From assembly GCA_016281295.1 (NCBI GenBank), contig JAEEII010000060.1:1-30737 (forward strand): a stretch of 30,737 nucleotides of DNA. The letters run 5' to 3'. How positions within the stretch are numbered: the first letter of the stretch is position 1; each line of letters opens with the position of its first letter. This document shows positions 18,394 through 25,126 of this stretch, piece by piece. Under the pieces are notes generated by a model that worked only from the letters and a program-made list of their open reading frames with translations, was not told the origin of the DNA and searched no databases. The position numbers were made by a program, and so were the translations under genes. The stretch is from Bacteroidales bacterium. Its GTDB lineage: Bacteria > Bacteroidota > Bacteroidia > Bacteroidales > F082.

Positions 18394-19203
18394 TCAGATG
18401 TTGAGCTTGAGTTGTATCTCTTCCACCTGTTTTTTTAGTTCCAACACGGTCTTGGTGAGCTCTTCCTCGCGGAGGTGGTTCTCCTGCCGCTCGGGCATCT
18501 CGGTGCTGATGTAATGGACGAATTTCCATACTTCTTTGATGTCAGCAGCTGCTAATTCGTATGGCCGGTACAAGGGGTTGAGCGAGCTGAGAACCAGCTT
18601 GCCTTCTGACTCGATTTTGTTTTCCACGACTTTGAACACGATGCCGTCGTCTTGGGTTAGGATGATGTAAGGCAGTCCACTACGGATATAGGTCCAGTCG
18701 AGGACGTATTCTCCGGTGACGTATGAGCCGTTGGGGATGGGCAGCATGGAGTCGCCGCTGATTTGGAAGGTGCGGTACTTCCGGTCGCGCGAGAGGAAAG
18801 GCATGGTGAACGTGGGCAGCACTTTGATGTATTCTGGGTCGGCGAAGCCAGTGGCATATCCCGCCTTGGCTTTCTCGGTCACTAACTCAATGTTCTCGTT
18901 GTTGTCGGGCGAGACTGTGGTGGCTAGCACCCTGAGGTTGCTTCCTTTGAGATGTACGTCATATCCACGTTCCAGTTGGGAGAGTTGGCTTTCGCTGATG
19001 GTGCTGAGATCCACCTTGACCAAAGTGTCAATGGCCACGTTGAAATATTTCGAAAAAGAGATCAACGCTTCAAGGCTGGGCTCTGCGACTTCGTTCTCAT
19101 AGCCGCTCAGCGTGGAGCGTTTCATGTGGAGCGCAAAGGCCACGTCGTCTTGTGTGCGTCCGCGGTGCTTGCGAAGGAATTTGATGTTGGAACTGAAATA
19201 CAT
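18394..19203 (-). CDS. XRE-family repressor with S24 (LexA/CI-like) self-cleavage domain
   Basis: The protein has 269 residues. Residues about 5-60 form an XRE helix-turn-helix (FLRKHRGRTQDDVAFALHM, STLSGYENEVAEPSLEAL). A linker leads to KAKAGYATGFADPEY, which holds the probable autocleavage bond A114-G115. The S24 peptidase domain follows, with the catalytic serine S152 in SGDSMLP and the lysine K191 in IVFKVVENK. All three self-cleavage elements of LexA/CI-type repressors are therefore present. Residues about 240-269 form a predicted coiled coil (EELTKTVLELKKQVEEIQLKL) beyond the normal end of the fold. The gene is divergent from a Y-family polymerase gene across 194 bp, and its own promoter lies at 19350-19379. 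The inferred role is repression of itself and of the polymerase pair, relieved by RecA-stimulated cleavage after DNA damage. A prophage-type repressor is the alternative, but no phage genes are nearby. Confidence 0.9.
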   Translation of the reverse strand: MYFSSNIKFLRKHRGRTQDDVAFALHMKRSTLSGYENEVAEPSLEALISFSKYFNVAIDTLVKVDLSTISESQLSQLERGYDVHLKGSNLRVLATTVSPDNNENIELVTEKAKAGYATGFADPEYIKVLPTFTMPFLSRDRKYRTFQISGDSMLPIPNGSYVTGEYVLDWTYIRSGLPYIILTQDDGIVFKVVENKIESEGKLVLSSLNPLYRPYELAAADIKEVWKFVHYISTEMPERQENHLREEELTKTVLELKKQVEEIQLKLNI

Positions 19204-19211
19204 TTTATTTG

Positions 19212-19237
19212 GAATTTAGAATTAAGAATTTAGAATT
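19212..19237. repeat. 12-bp direct repeat in the repressor leader
   Basis: gaatttagaatt occurs at 19212-19223 and again at 19226-19237, separated by 2 bp. The repeats lie inside the roughly 140-nt leader predicted for the repressor mRNA. They could be operator half-sites or simply the A/T-rich tandem repeats common between Bacteroidota genes. Confidence 0.45.
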
Positions 19238-19349
19238 TAGAGGGTTATGATGATGGAGATGAGTGGCAGTGTACAAATTAGATTTTTTTTTGCTTGTGGT
19301 TTAAAAATTATGATTAGATTTACGTCGATTAATTTGATTAAAAACTCGT

Positions 19350-19379
19350 CAAAGATACATCATTTTTAGATATTGTCAA
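19350..19379 (-). promoter_or_regulatory. Bacteroidota-type promoter for the XRE/S24 repressor
   Basis: On the minus strand TTGACA (19374-19379) precedes TATCTTTG (19350-19357), with 19 nt between the TTG and the -7 element. The -33 end is only 18 bp from the ATG of the divergent polymerase gene, so a protein bound here could block transcription both ways. The leader to 19203 would be about 140 nt. A weaker plus-strand -7-like element, TAGATTTA (19315-19322), may serve the polymerase gene. Confidence 0.7.
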
Positions 19380-19397
19380 GAAAAAAAACAAAAAAAG

Positions 19398-20582
19398 ATG
19401 GAAAGAAGGATTTTGCATTTGGATTTGGACACGTTTTTCGTGTCAGTGGAACGTTTGGTGAATCCATCGCTGGAAGGCAAGCCAGTCGTTGTGGGAGGGA
19501 TGTCGGATCGTGGTGTGGTATCCACATGCAGTTATGAAGCCCGTCGTTTCGGAGTCCATTCGGCGATGCCCATGCGCATGGCGCGGCAACTGTGTTCTCA
19601 GGCTGTTTTCATCCGGGGCGACATGGAACTGTACAGTCGTTATTCTCGTTTGGTGACGGACATCATCGCCGACAGTGCGCCAGTGTATGAGAAGATGTCG
19701 ATTGATGAGCATTATGTCGATCTTACTGGGATGGATCGTTTTCATGGATGCTATCAGTGGTCGCATGAGTTGAGGGAGAAGATAATCCATGAGTCGGGAT
19801 TGCCGATTTCTTTTGGACTTTCGGAGAATAAGACGGTGTCGAAGATTGCCACAGGTGAGGCCAAACCCAATGGCGAGCTTCAGATTCAGCCTCTGTCGGT
19901 CAATGCGTTTCTTGACCCGCTTCCAGTGTCCAAGATACCGATGGCGGGGGTGAAGACTTGCGCTTTATTAGGTTCGATGGGAGTGCGGACTATAGGGGTG
20001 TTGCGCCAGTTGCCTCAACGGGCGGTGGAACAGGTGCTGGGTAAGAATGGAACCGACCTTTGGAAGAAAGCCAATGGGGTGGATATGACCCCTGTAAGGC
20101 CATATCAAGAACAAAAATCGATGAGTCAAGAACACACTTTTGAGCAGGATACCATTGATGTGCCAGCGATACGTCAACAGTTGGCAGGCATGGTGGAGCA
20201 TCTTGCCTTTGAGCTTCGACATCGTGGAAAGCTTACGGGGTGTGTCACCGTGAAGATCCGTTATTCCAATTTCGACACTCACGACATGCAGCAGCGGATC
20301 AGCTACACTGCCTTTGATCATGTCCTGCGACAAGCTGTGGAATCGGTGTTCGACCGTTTGTATAACCGCCGCATGATGATTCGTTTGGTGGGGGTGCGCT
20401 TTAGCGATTTGGTAAGTGGACATTCGCAGCTTGATCTCTTCGACGACCATGCAGAGTTGACCCAGCTTTATGCCGCTATGGACCACATCAAGGTTCGGTT
20501 TGGAGCCAACGCCATCACCCATGGCAATCTATTAAAACCTCACCCCGACCCCCTCTCTATAGTGGAGCGGGGGGAGGGATAG
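19398..20582 (+). CDS. dinB: Y-family DNA polymerase (Pol IV/DinB-like)
   Basis: This translesion polymerase has 394 residues and intact catalytic carboxylates: D9 in HLDLDTFFVSVE and D103-E104 in MSIDEHYVDLTG. Fingers and palm (VVSTCSYEARRFGVHSAMP, SFGLSENKTVSKIATGEAKP), thumb with helix-hairpin-helix (about 180-230) and little finger (about 240-340) are all recognisable. Q344-L-D-L-F348 is a canonical beta-clamp-binding pentapeptide. After GNLL the protein continues into KPHPDPLSIVERGEG, which is encoded by an intergenic palindromic repeat rather than family sequence, so the C-terminal 15 or so residues are probably an acquired tail. The gene is divergent from the S24 repressor and precedes a DnaE-type gene by 82 bp. 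This arrangement suggests DNA-damage control and joint function in mutagenic bypass. Unlike ImuB proteins, it should be catalytically active. Confidence 0.93.
   Translation: MERRILHLDLDTFFVSVERLVNPSLEGKPVVVGGMSDRGVVSTCSYEARRFGVHSAMPMRMARQLCSQAVFIRGDMELYSRYSRLVTDIIADSAPVYEKMSIDEHYVDLTGMDRFHGCYQWSHELREKIIHESGLPISFGLSENKTVSKIATGEAKPNGELQIQPLSVNAFLDPLPVSKIPMAGVKTCALLGSMGVRTIGVLRQLPQRAVEQVLGKNGTDLWKKANGVDMTPVRPYQEQKSMSQEHTFEQDTIDVPAIRQQLAGMVEHLAFELRHRGKLTGCVTVKIRYSNFDTHDMQQRISYTAFDHVLRQAVESVFDRLYNRRMMIRLVGVRFSDLVSGHSQLDLFDDHAELTQLYAAMDHIKVRFGANAITHGNLLKPHPDPLSIVERGEG
20538..20578. repeat. REP-like GC-rich palindrome overlapping the 3' end of dinB
   Basis: This C-rich then G-rich sequence forms an imperfect hairpin. 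The arms 20549-20559 and 20563-20573 match at 9 of 11 positions around a 3-nt loop. It resembles the dispersed intergenic palindromes that translate as PHPxPLxxxERGEG in many genomes. Here it is read through in frame and supplies the last codons and stop of the polymerase gene. It could also weaken transcription into the downstream DnaE gene. Confidence 0.6.
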
Positions 20583-20621
20583 CGCATAACAGACTTTTCC
20601 TGCTATTTCTACCGACCTTAA

Positions 20622-20660
20622 CCCACTAACCACTAACCATTAATCTCTAATCTCTCACCT
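20622..20660. repeat. Short heptamer tandem repeats upstream of the DnaE-type gene
   Basis: Two short runs of imperfect heptamers occupy the spacer just before the ATG at 20665: actaacc repeated twice, then aatctct repeated twice. They look like degenerate intergenic simple repeats. I see no hairpin and no clear promoter in this spacer, which fits co-transcription with dinB. Confidence 0.45.
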
Positions 20661-20664
20661 CCCA

Positions 20665-23586
20665 ATGTTTCACTCCAACAACAGCCTTTGCTACGGCATG
20701 ATATCCGTTGACGATTTAGTCGCCAAGGCGGCGGCGTTGGGCTATGCGGTGCTGCCGTTGACCGATATCAACACGACGATGGGGGTGGTCGATTTTGTCT
20801 TTGCGTGTCAAAAACACCAGGTTAGGCCAGTGGCGGGTGTAGAGGTGCACAATGGCGATCAATTGCTGTATGTGGCGTTGGCGCGGAACAACAAGGGCTA
20901 TGCGGAGTTGAATGCTTTTCTTACATGGCATAATGTCAGCAAACAGCCTTATCCCGAAGAGGCACCTCCTTGGAATGACGTCTGGGTGGTTTATCCATAC
21001 GGGAGCCGGAAGCCTTCTTCTTTGAAAGAGAACGAGTGGCTTGGGGTGCGTTTTTCACAGCTGACGAAGATGTTCAATTGTCAGTCGTTTGACAAGATGG
21101 TGGCCATGCAGCCGGTCACTTTCGTCTCGGCGGATGACTTCTATATACATCAGAATCTTAGGGCGATTGACCATAATGTGTTACTTTCGCGGCTTCCTTT
21201 AGAGGCTTGCGCCCATCCTGACGAGATTTTGCTGCCGCCTGAAAGGGTGAAGGCGGCATTTGCACTTTATCCACAGCTGATTGCCAATACCGAGCGTCTC
21301 ATGGATGAGTGCGGGATTGATTTTGACGGAAAGGTAAAAAACAAACGCTGTTTCACAGGAAATGTCTATGACGACAGGGAACTCCTTCGTAAACTGGCCT
21401 TTGACGGGATGGCTTACCGCTATGGACTCGCCAACAAAGAGGCTTACCGGCGGGTAGAGAAAGAACTCGACATCATCGAGAAAATGGATTTCTGTGCCTA
21501 TTTCCTTATCGCATGGGATGTCGTCAGATTTGCGATGTCGAAAGGATTTTATCATGTAGGACGTGGGAGCGGTGCCAACAGCGTGGTGGCTTATTGCTTG
21601 AGAATCACCGATGTGGATCCCATCGAGCTGGATCTGTATTTTGAGCGTTTCTTGAACCCCAAGCGGTCGAGCGCACCAGATTTCGATATTGATTTCTCAT
21701 GGAAGGAGCGGGATGTCGTTCTTGACTATCTCTTCAAGAGGCACGGGCGTGAGCATGTGGCCTTGCTGGGTGCCACGGTCTCGTTTCAGGACCGTTCGGT
21801 GTACCGTGAGTTGGGCAAGGTGTATGGCTTGCCCAAAGGGGAGATTGACCAGCTGGTGCGTCGGCCAGAGGCGTTTGCGCAGAACAATGCGATCGGAAAG
21901 CAGATTATGCAAGTGGCGGAACGCATTCGCGATTTCCCCTGCCAGCGATCTATCCATGCTGGTGGTGTGTTGATCTCTGAGTCGCCAGTCACCGACTTTG
22001 CGGCGCTGGACCTTCCCCCAAAAGGTTTCCCCACCACTCAGTTCGACATGTACACCGCAGAGAAACTGGGCTTCGAGAAATTGGATGTGCTCAGTCAACG
22101 TGGCATCGCCCATATCCGTGAAGCGGTGGAAATGGTGCAACGTAATTATGGTATTTATATCGATATTCATCAAGTTGGGAAACTCAAAGAGGACCCACTT
22201 GTGAAAAGGCAGCTGCTGTCGGCTGAGACCAATGGCTGCTTTTATATCGAGAGTCCCGCCATGCGGGGACTGTTGCGCAAACTTTGTTGCTCCGATTATA
22301 GAACCTTGGTGGCTGCCAGCTCCATTATCCGTCCCGGGGTGGCGCGTTCGGGCATGATGCGGGAGTTTATCCGTCGTTTTCATTATCCTGAGACCGTGGA
22401 TTACAAGCACCCTTTATTGAAACAGCTCCTTGAGGAGACTTACGGCGTGATGATTTATCAGGAGGATGTGCTGAAGGTGTGCCATTACTTCGCTGGACTC
22501 GATTTGGCGGATGCTGACGTGTTGCGGAGGATGATGGGACACAAGATGCGTGACAAGACGGCTTTTGAAGCGGTGAAACAGCGTTTTTTCGACCATTGTG
22601 AACAACGGAATTATCCTGCTTTTTTGGTGCATGACCTGTGGCAGCAGATAGAGTCGTTCTCGGGCTATTCTTTCTCGAAAGCCCATTCGGCTTCATACGC
22701 TGTTGAGAGCTTCCAAAGCCTGTATCTGAAAAGTCACTTTCCTCTTGAGTTCCAAGCCGCGGTAATCAACAATTTCGGCGGTTTCTATACCACTTGGGTC
22801 TATTTCAATGAGGCGAAACGGATGGGAGCCGACATCCATCTTCCTTGTGTCAACAGAAGCGATTACCTGACTACCGTTCAGGGTAAGACGTTGTATATGG
22901 GGCTGGTGCATCTGCAAGGTTTGGAGGCAGGCTTCGTGGAACAACTTGTCAGGGAACGCAACTCGAATGGCCTGTTCACAGGGCTTGTGGATTTTATGGA
23001 AAGGATGCCGTTGATGATGGAGCAGGTCATCCTGCTGATTCGGGGAGGTGCTTTCTCGTTCACCGGGAAAAGCAAACCCGAGCTGCTTTGGGAAGCCTAT
23101 TGGCATAAAGGCAAAGGCAGCAAGGAACCGATGGGGGTCTTGTTCAAAGCAGGGGAAGAAAAAACGGTTTTCCCTGATTTCAAGACCAGCCTTCTGGAAG
23201 ACGCATACGATGAACTCGAGCTTTATGGCTTCCCGGTGTCGTTGAGCTGGTTCGATTTGCTTCAAACTCAGTTTCGGGGGGAGCTGATGGCCAAGGACAT
23301 GCTACGCAATGTCGGGCGACGTTTCAGGATGTTGGGGAAATTGGTGACCATCAAGCCTGTCCGCACCGCGCGTGGCGACAGGATGGCTCTGGCTACTTTT
23401 GCCGACTGCATGGGTGAGCATTTCGACACCGTGCATTTCCCGAAAGTGTTGACCGATTGGCCTTTCCAGGGTGATGGCGTGTATCTGCTCCTAGGAAAGG
23501 TTACCGAGGAATTCGGACAACCCTCCCTCGAAGTCGAAAAAATGGCCCGAATGCCTTACAAACCCAATCCAAAAATATCCGTATAA
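20665..23586 (+). CDS. DnaE-type DNA polymerase III alpha subunit, short, probably accessory/error-prone
   Basis: The protein has 973 residues, against about 1160 for a replicative DnaE. The N-terminal PHP domain is degenerate: the usual HxH motif reads H3-S4-N5, and the TDHN motif reads T33-D34-I35-N36, so metal binding there is unlikely. The polymerase palm is intact, with D341 and D343 in PDFDIDF and D474 in EKLDVLSQRG. VGRGSGANSVVAYCL and the GVLISESPV and SFSKAHSASYAVESFQSLYLKSHFP blocks are typical of C-family enzymes. A tandem HhH region (about 760-800) and an OB-fold (about 890-950, RTARGDRMALATFAD) follow; there is no tau-binding domain. It probably shares a transcript with dinB. The context of S24 repressor, Y-family polymerase and short DnaE mirrors ImuB/DnaE2 mutasomes, so a damage-tolerance role is inferred rather than chromosomal replication. 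Confidence 0.9.
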   Translation: MFHSNNSLCYGMISVDDLVAKAAALGYAVLPLTDINTTMGVVDFVFACQKHQVRPVAGVEVHNGDQLLYVALARNNKGYAELNAFLTWHNVSKQPYPEEAPPWNDVWVVYPYGSRKPSSLKENEWLGVRFSQLTKMFNCQSFDKMVAMQPVTFVSADDFYIHQNLRAIDHNVLLSRLPLEACAHPDEILLPPERVKAAFALYPQLIANTERLMDECGIDFDGKVKNKRCFTGNVYDDRELLRKLAFDGMAYRYGLANKEAYRRVEKELDIIEKMDFCAYFLIAWDVVRFAMSKGFYHVGRGSGANSVVAYCLRITDVDPIELDLYFERFLNPKRSSAPDFDIDFSWKERDVVLDYLFKRHGREHVALLGATVSFQDRSVYRELGKVYGLPKGEIDQLVRRPEAFAQNNAIGKQIMQVAERIRDFPCQRSIHAGGVLISESPVTDFAALDLPPKGFPTTQFDMYTAEKLGFEKLDVLSQRGIAHIREAVEMVQRNYGIYIDIHQVGKLKEDPLVKRQLLSAETNGCFYIESPAMRGLLRKLCCSDYRTLVAASSIIRPGVARSGMMREFIRRFHYPETVDYKHPLLKQLLEETYGVMIYQEDVLKVCHYFAGLDLADADVLRRMMGHKMRDKTAFEAVKQRFFDHCEQRNYPAFLVHDLWQQIESFSGYSFSKAHSASYAVESFQSLYLKSHFPLEFQAAVINNFGGFYTTWVYFNEAKRMGADIHLPCVNRSDYLTTVQGKTLYMGLVHLQGLEAGFVEQLVRERNSNGLFTGLVDFMERMPLMMEQVILLIRGGAFSFTGKSKPELLWEAYWHKGKGSKEPMGVLFKAGEEKTVFPDFKTSLLEDAYDELELYGFPVSLSWFDLLQTQFRGELMAKDMLRNVGRRFRMLGKLVTIKPVRTARGDRMALATFADCMGEHFDTVHFPKVLTDWPFQGDGVYLLLGKVTEEFGQPSLEVEKMARMPYKPNPKISV

Positions 23587-23598
23587 AAAATAAATATG

Positions 23599-23606
23599 TA
23601 TCTTTG
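23599..23606 (+). promoter_or_regulatory. -7 element for the FN3 lipoprotein/TonB receptor operon
   Basis: TATCTTTG matches TAnnTTTG exactly and lies 25 bp before the ATG at 23632, just past the stop of the polymerase gene. The expected -33 position is A/T-rich with no TTTG. An A/G-rich aaggaa sequence 5 bp before the ATG may act as a ribosome binding site. Confidence 0.5.
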
Positions 23607-23631
23607 CATCCAATATTAAAAAGGAATCAAA

Positions 23632-25116
23632 ATGAAAAAGCTGAGATTATTACTGGGATTGCTGATGTGCATTGCCTTGCTGTTCTCTTGTAAGAAACCT
23701 ATTGAAGGCGACGATCCAGGTACATGGATGGCTACAGACTCCGTCCATCTTGTGGGAACATGCTCGGTGATAGGCGACCTCGACTTGGGTGTCTATACCA
23801 TCACGTTGGATCCCAACACAGTGAATGCTGAGCAAGTGCGGCTTGATAAGGTGGAACTGATTTATTATAAGGGAAATCAACCGTTGGAAAGTGTGCCAGC
23901 AGCGGATGTCCATAAGGTGGAAGTCCTTAAAAACACTGAGTTGAATACTGTTTATACCCGTAGTGACACCATCTGGAATCTGACACCAGGTACGACCTAC
24001 TCCTATCAGTTGGTGATTACTGACGCTGTGTTCTCTGATTCCACGCAGCGGAAGACCTTCCAAACACTGCAAGGTGTATATTCGACTGTGAAGATGGACA
24101 CCGCTTATATTACAAACGGACATATTGAGTGCTTTGCCTCTTTGAACGCGCATTGGAGAGCGGTGATGGATGACCCGGGTTATACATTCAGACTTTTCTA
24201 TGGGTCTTCTCCTACGGCCATCGACCAGGAAATTGAACCCTTGGAGGTCGTCTATGACAGCCTTGTTGATATGACCGTGAAGAAAGGCTATAGCGGCCAA
24301 GTCGCTTTGGGCGCGGAAGAAATGCTTTGGTTCAGAGCCTACCTGAAAGATTCTTGGGGAAATGAGACGTGGAGTGACACCCTGCAATTTGTGATGTCCA
24401 GCCAACCCTCTGTGGTGATTGTCAAACACGATCAGTTGGGCCCTGTGTCATTCAGACTAAAAGGTAATGCCCTGAAAGGCATGGAAGATGTCGCTTTTTA
24501 TCGTTGTGGATTCTGCTATGGTATCATCTCAAGCTTGTCGATTAATGATGCGCATGTGGAGTCATCCGCCACACAGTGGGGCTCCTATACCTGCGACTTG
24601 TTGAATCTTGAATATAATACCACCTATTATTATAGAGCTTTCTTGCAAATCACCGACGAGAACGGCCCGATTTATTACAGTGATAACGTGGGACAATTTA
24701 CCACGGATGTTGAGATTGTTCCTATTGAAGTGGAAATGATTGATCTTTCATCTTTCTATACAACTCCTGGTCTCCCGCTTCCTTTCCCCTTGATTACAGG
24801 TACCACTGCTTACGTGTTGGGGAAAATCACCAATGGAGCCTTGTCAGATGTCAGAGAATATGGTTTTGTTTGGGAAAAAGCATCCGACGTGCAAGGTGAC
24901 ATCGATTTGGCGCATTGTCTTGGCAGTATTGTTGGCATGGATGCCTCGCAGATTCCACAACTGGCTTATATTATTGGTTCTGTTGATGGCGCTTTCTTGC
25001 AACAGATTACGGGTTTGCAAAGCGAAACGGAATATATGGTTCGTGCCTACGCAAAGATGAAGACGGGTGGTATCTCTTATAGTGAGCCGATTTTGTTGAA
25101 GATGCCTGGCGATTGA
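23632..25116 (+). CDS. FN3-repeat lipoprotein of unknown function
   Basis: The protein has 494 residues and a lipoprotein signal with lipobox ending at C20 (LLFSC). The mature protein looks like a string of fibronectin type III-like beta-sandwiches, each closing with the usual pattern: TTYSYQLVITDAVFSD (near residue 122), TTYYYRAFLQITDENG (near 332) and TEYMVRAYAKMKTGG (near 467). No catalytic motif is visible. The gene opens an operon with a TonB-dependent receptor 10 bp downstream and a DUF4249 lipoprotein after that, so it is probably a surface or outer-membrane partner of that receptor, perhaps in ligand capture. This is inference from position. The lipid anchor and FN3-like repeats are read directly. 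Confidence 0.8.
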   Translation: MKKLRLLLGLLMCIALLFSCKKPIEGDDPGTWMATDSVHLVGTCSVIGDLDLGVYTITLDPNTVNAEQVRLDKVELIYYKGNQPLESVPAADVHKVEVLKNTELNTVYTRSDTIWNLTPGTTYSYQLVITDAVFSDSTQRKTFQTLQGVYSTVKMDTAYITNGHIECFASLNAHWRAVMDDPGYTFRLFYGSSPTAIDQEIEPLEVVYDSLVDMTVKKGYSGQVALGAEEMLWFRAYLKDSWGNETWSDTLQFVMSSQPSVVIVKHDQLGPVSFRLKGNALKGMEDVAFYRCGFCYGIISSLSINDAHVESSATQWGSYTCDLLNLEYNTTYYYRAFLQITDENGPIYYSDNVGQFTTDVEIVPIEVEMIDLSSFYTTPGLPLPFPLITGTTAYVLGKITNGALSDVREYGFVWEKASDVQGDIDLAHCLGSIVGMDASQIPQLAYIIGSVDGAFLQQITGLQSETEYMVRAYAKMKTGGISYSEPILLKMPGD

Positions 25117-25126
25117 TATTATTATA

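Noticed and set aside
18394..19203. Prophage remnant indicated by the CI-like repressor
   Set aside because: No integrase, structural, lysis or replication phage genes flank it. Its divergent neighbours are DNA polymerases, which fits an SOS-type regulator better.
20538..20660. CRISPR-like or attachment-site repeats between dinB and the DnaE-type gene
   Set aside because: The units are only 7 bp and imperfect, with no spacers, cas genes, integrase or tRNA nearby. They fit intergenic simple repeats plus one REP-like palindrome.
21697..22410. 237-codon antisense frame within the DnaE-type gene
   Set aside because: It overlaps the conserved polymerase palm on the other strand. The H- and R-rich composition is typical of a shadow frame, and there are no start signals.
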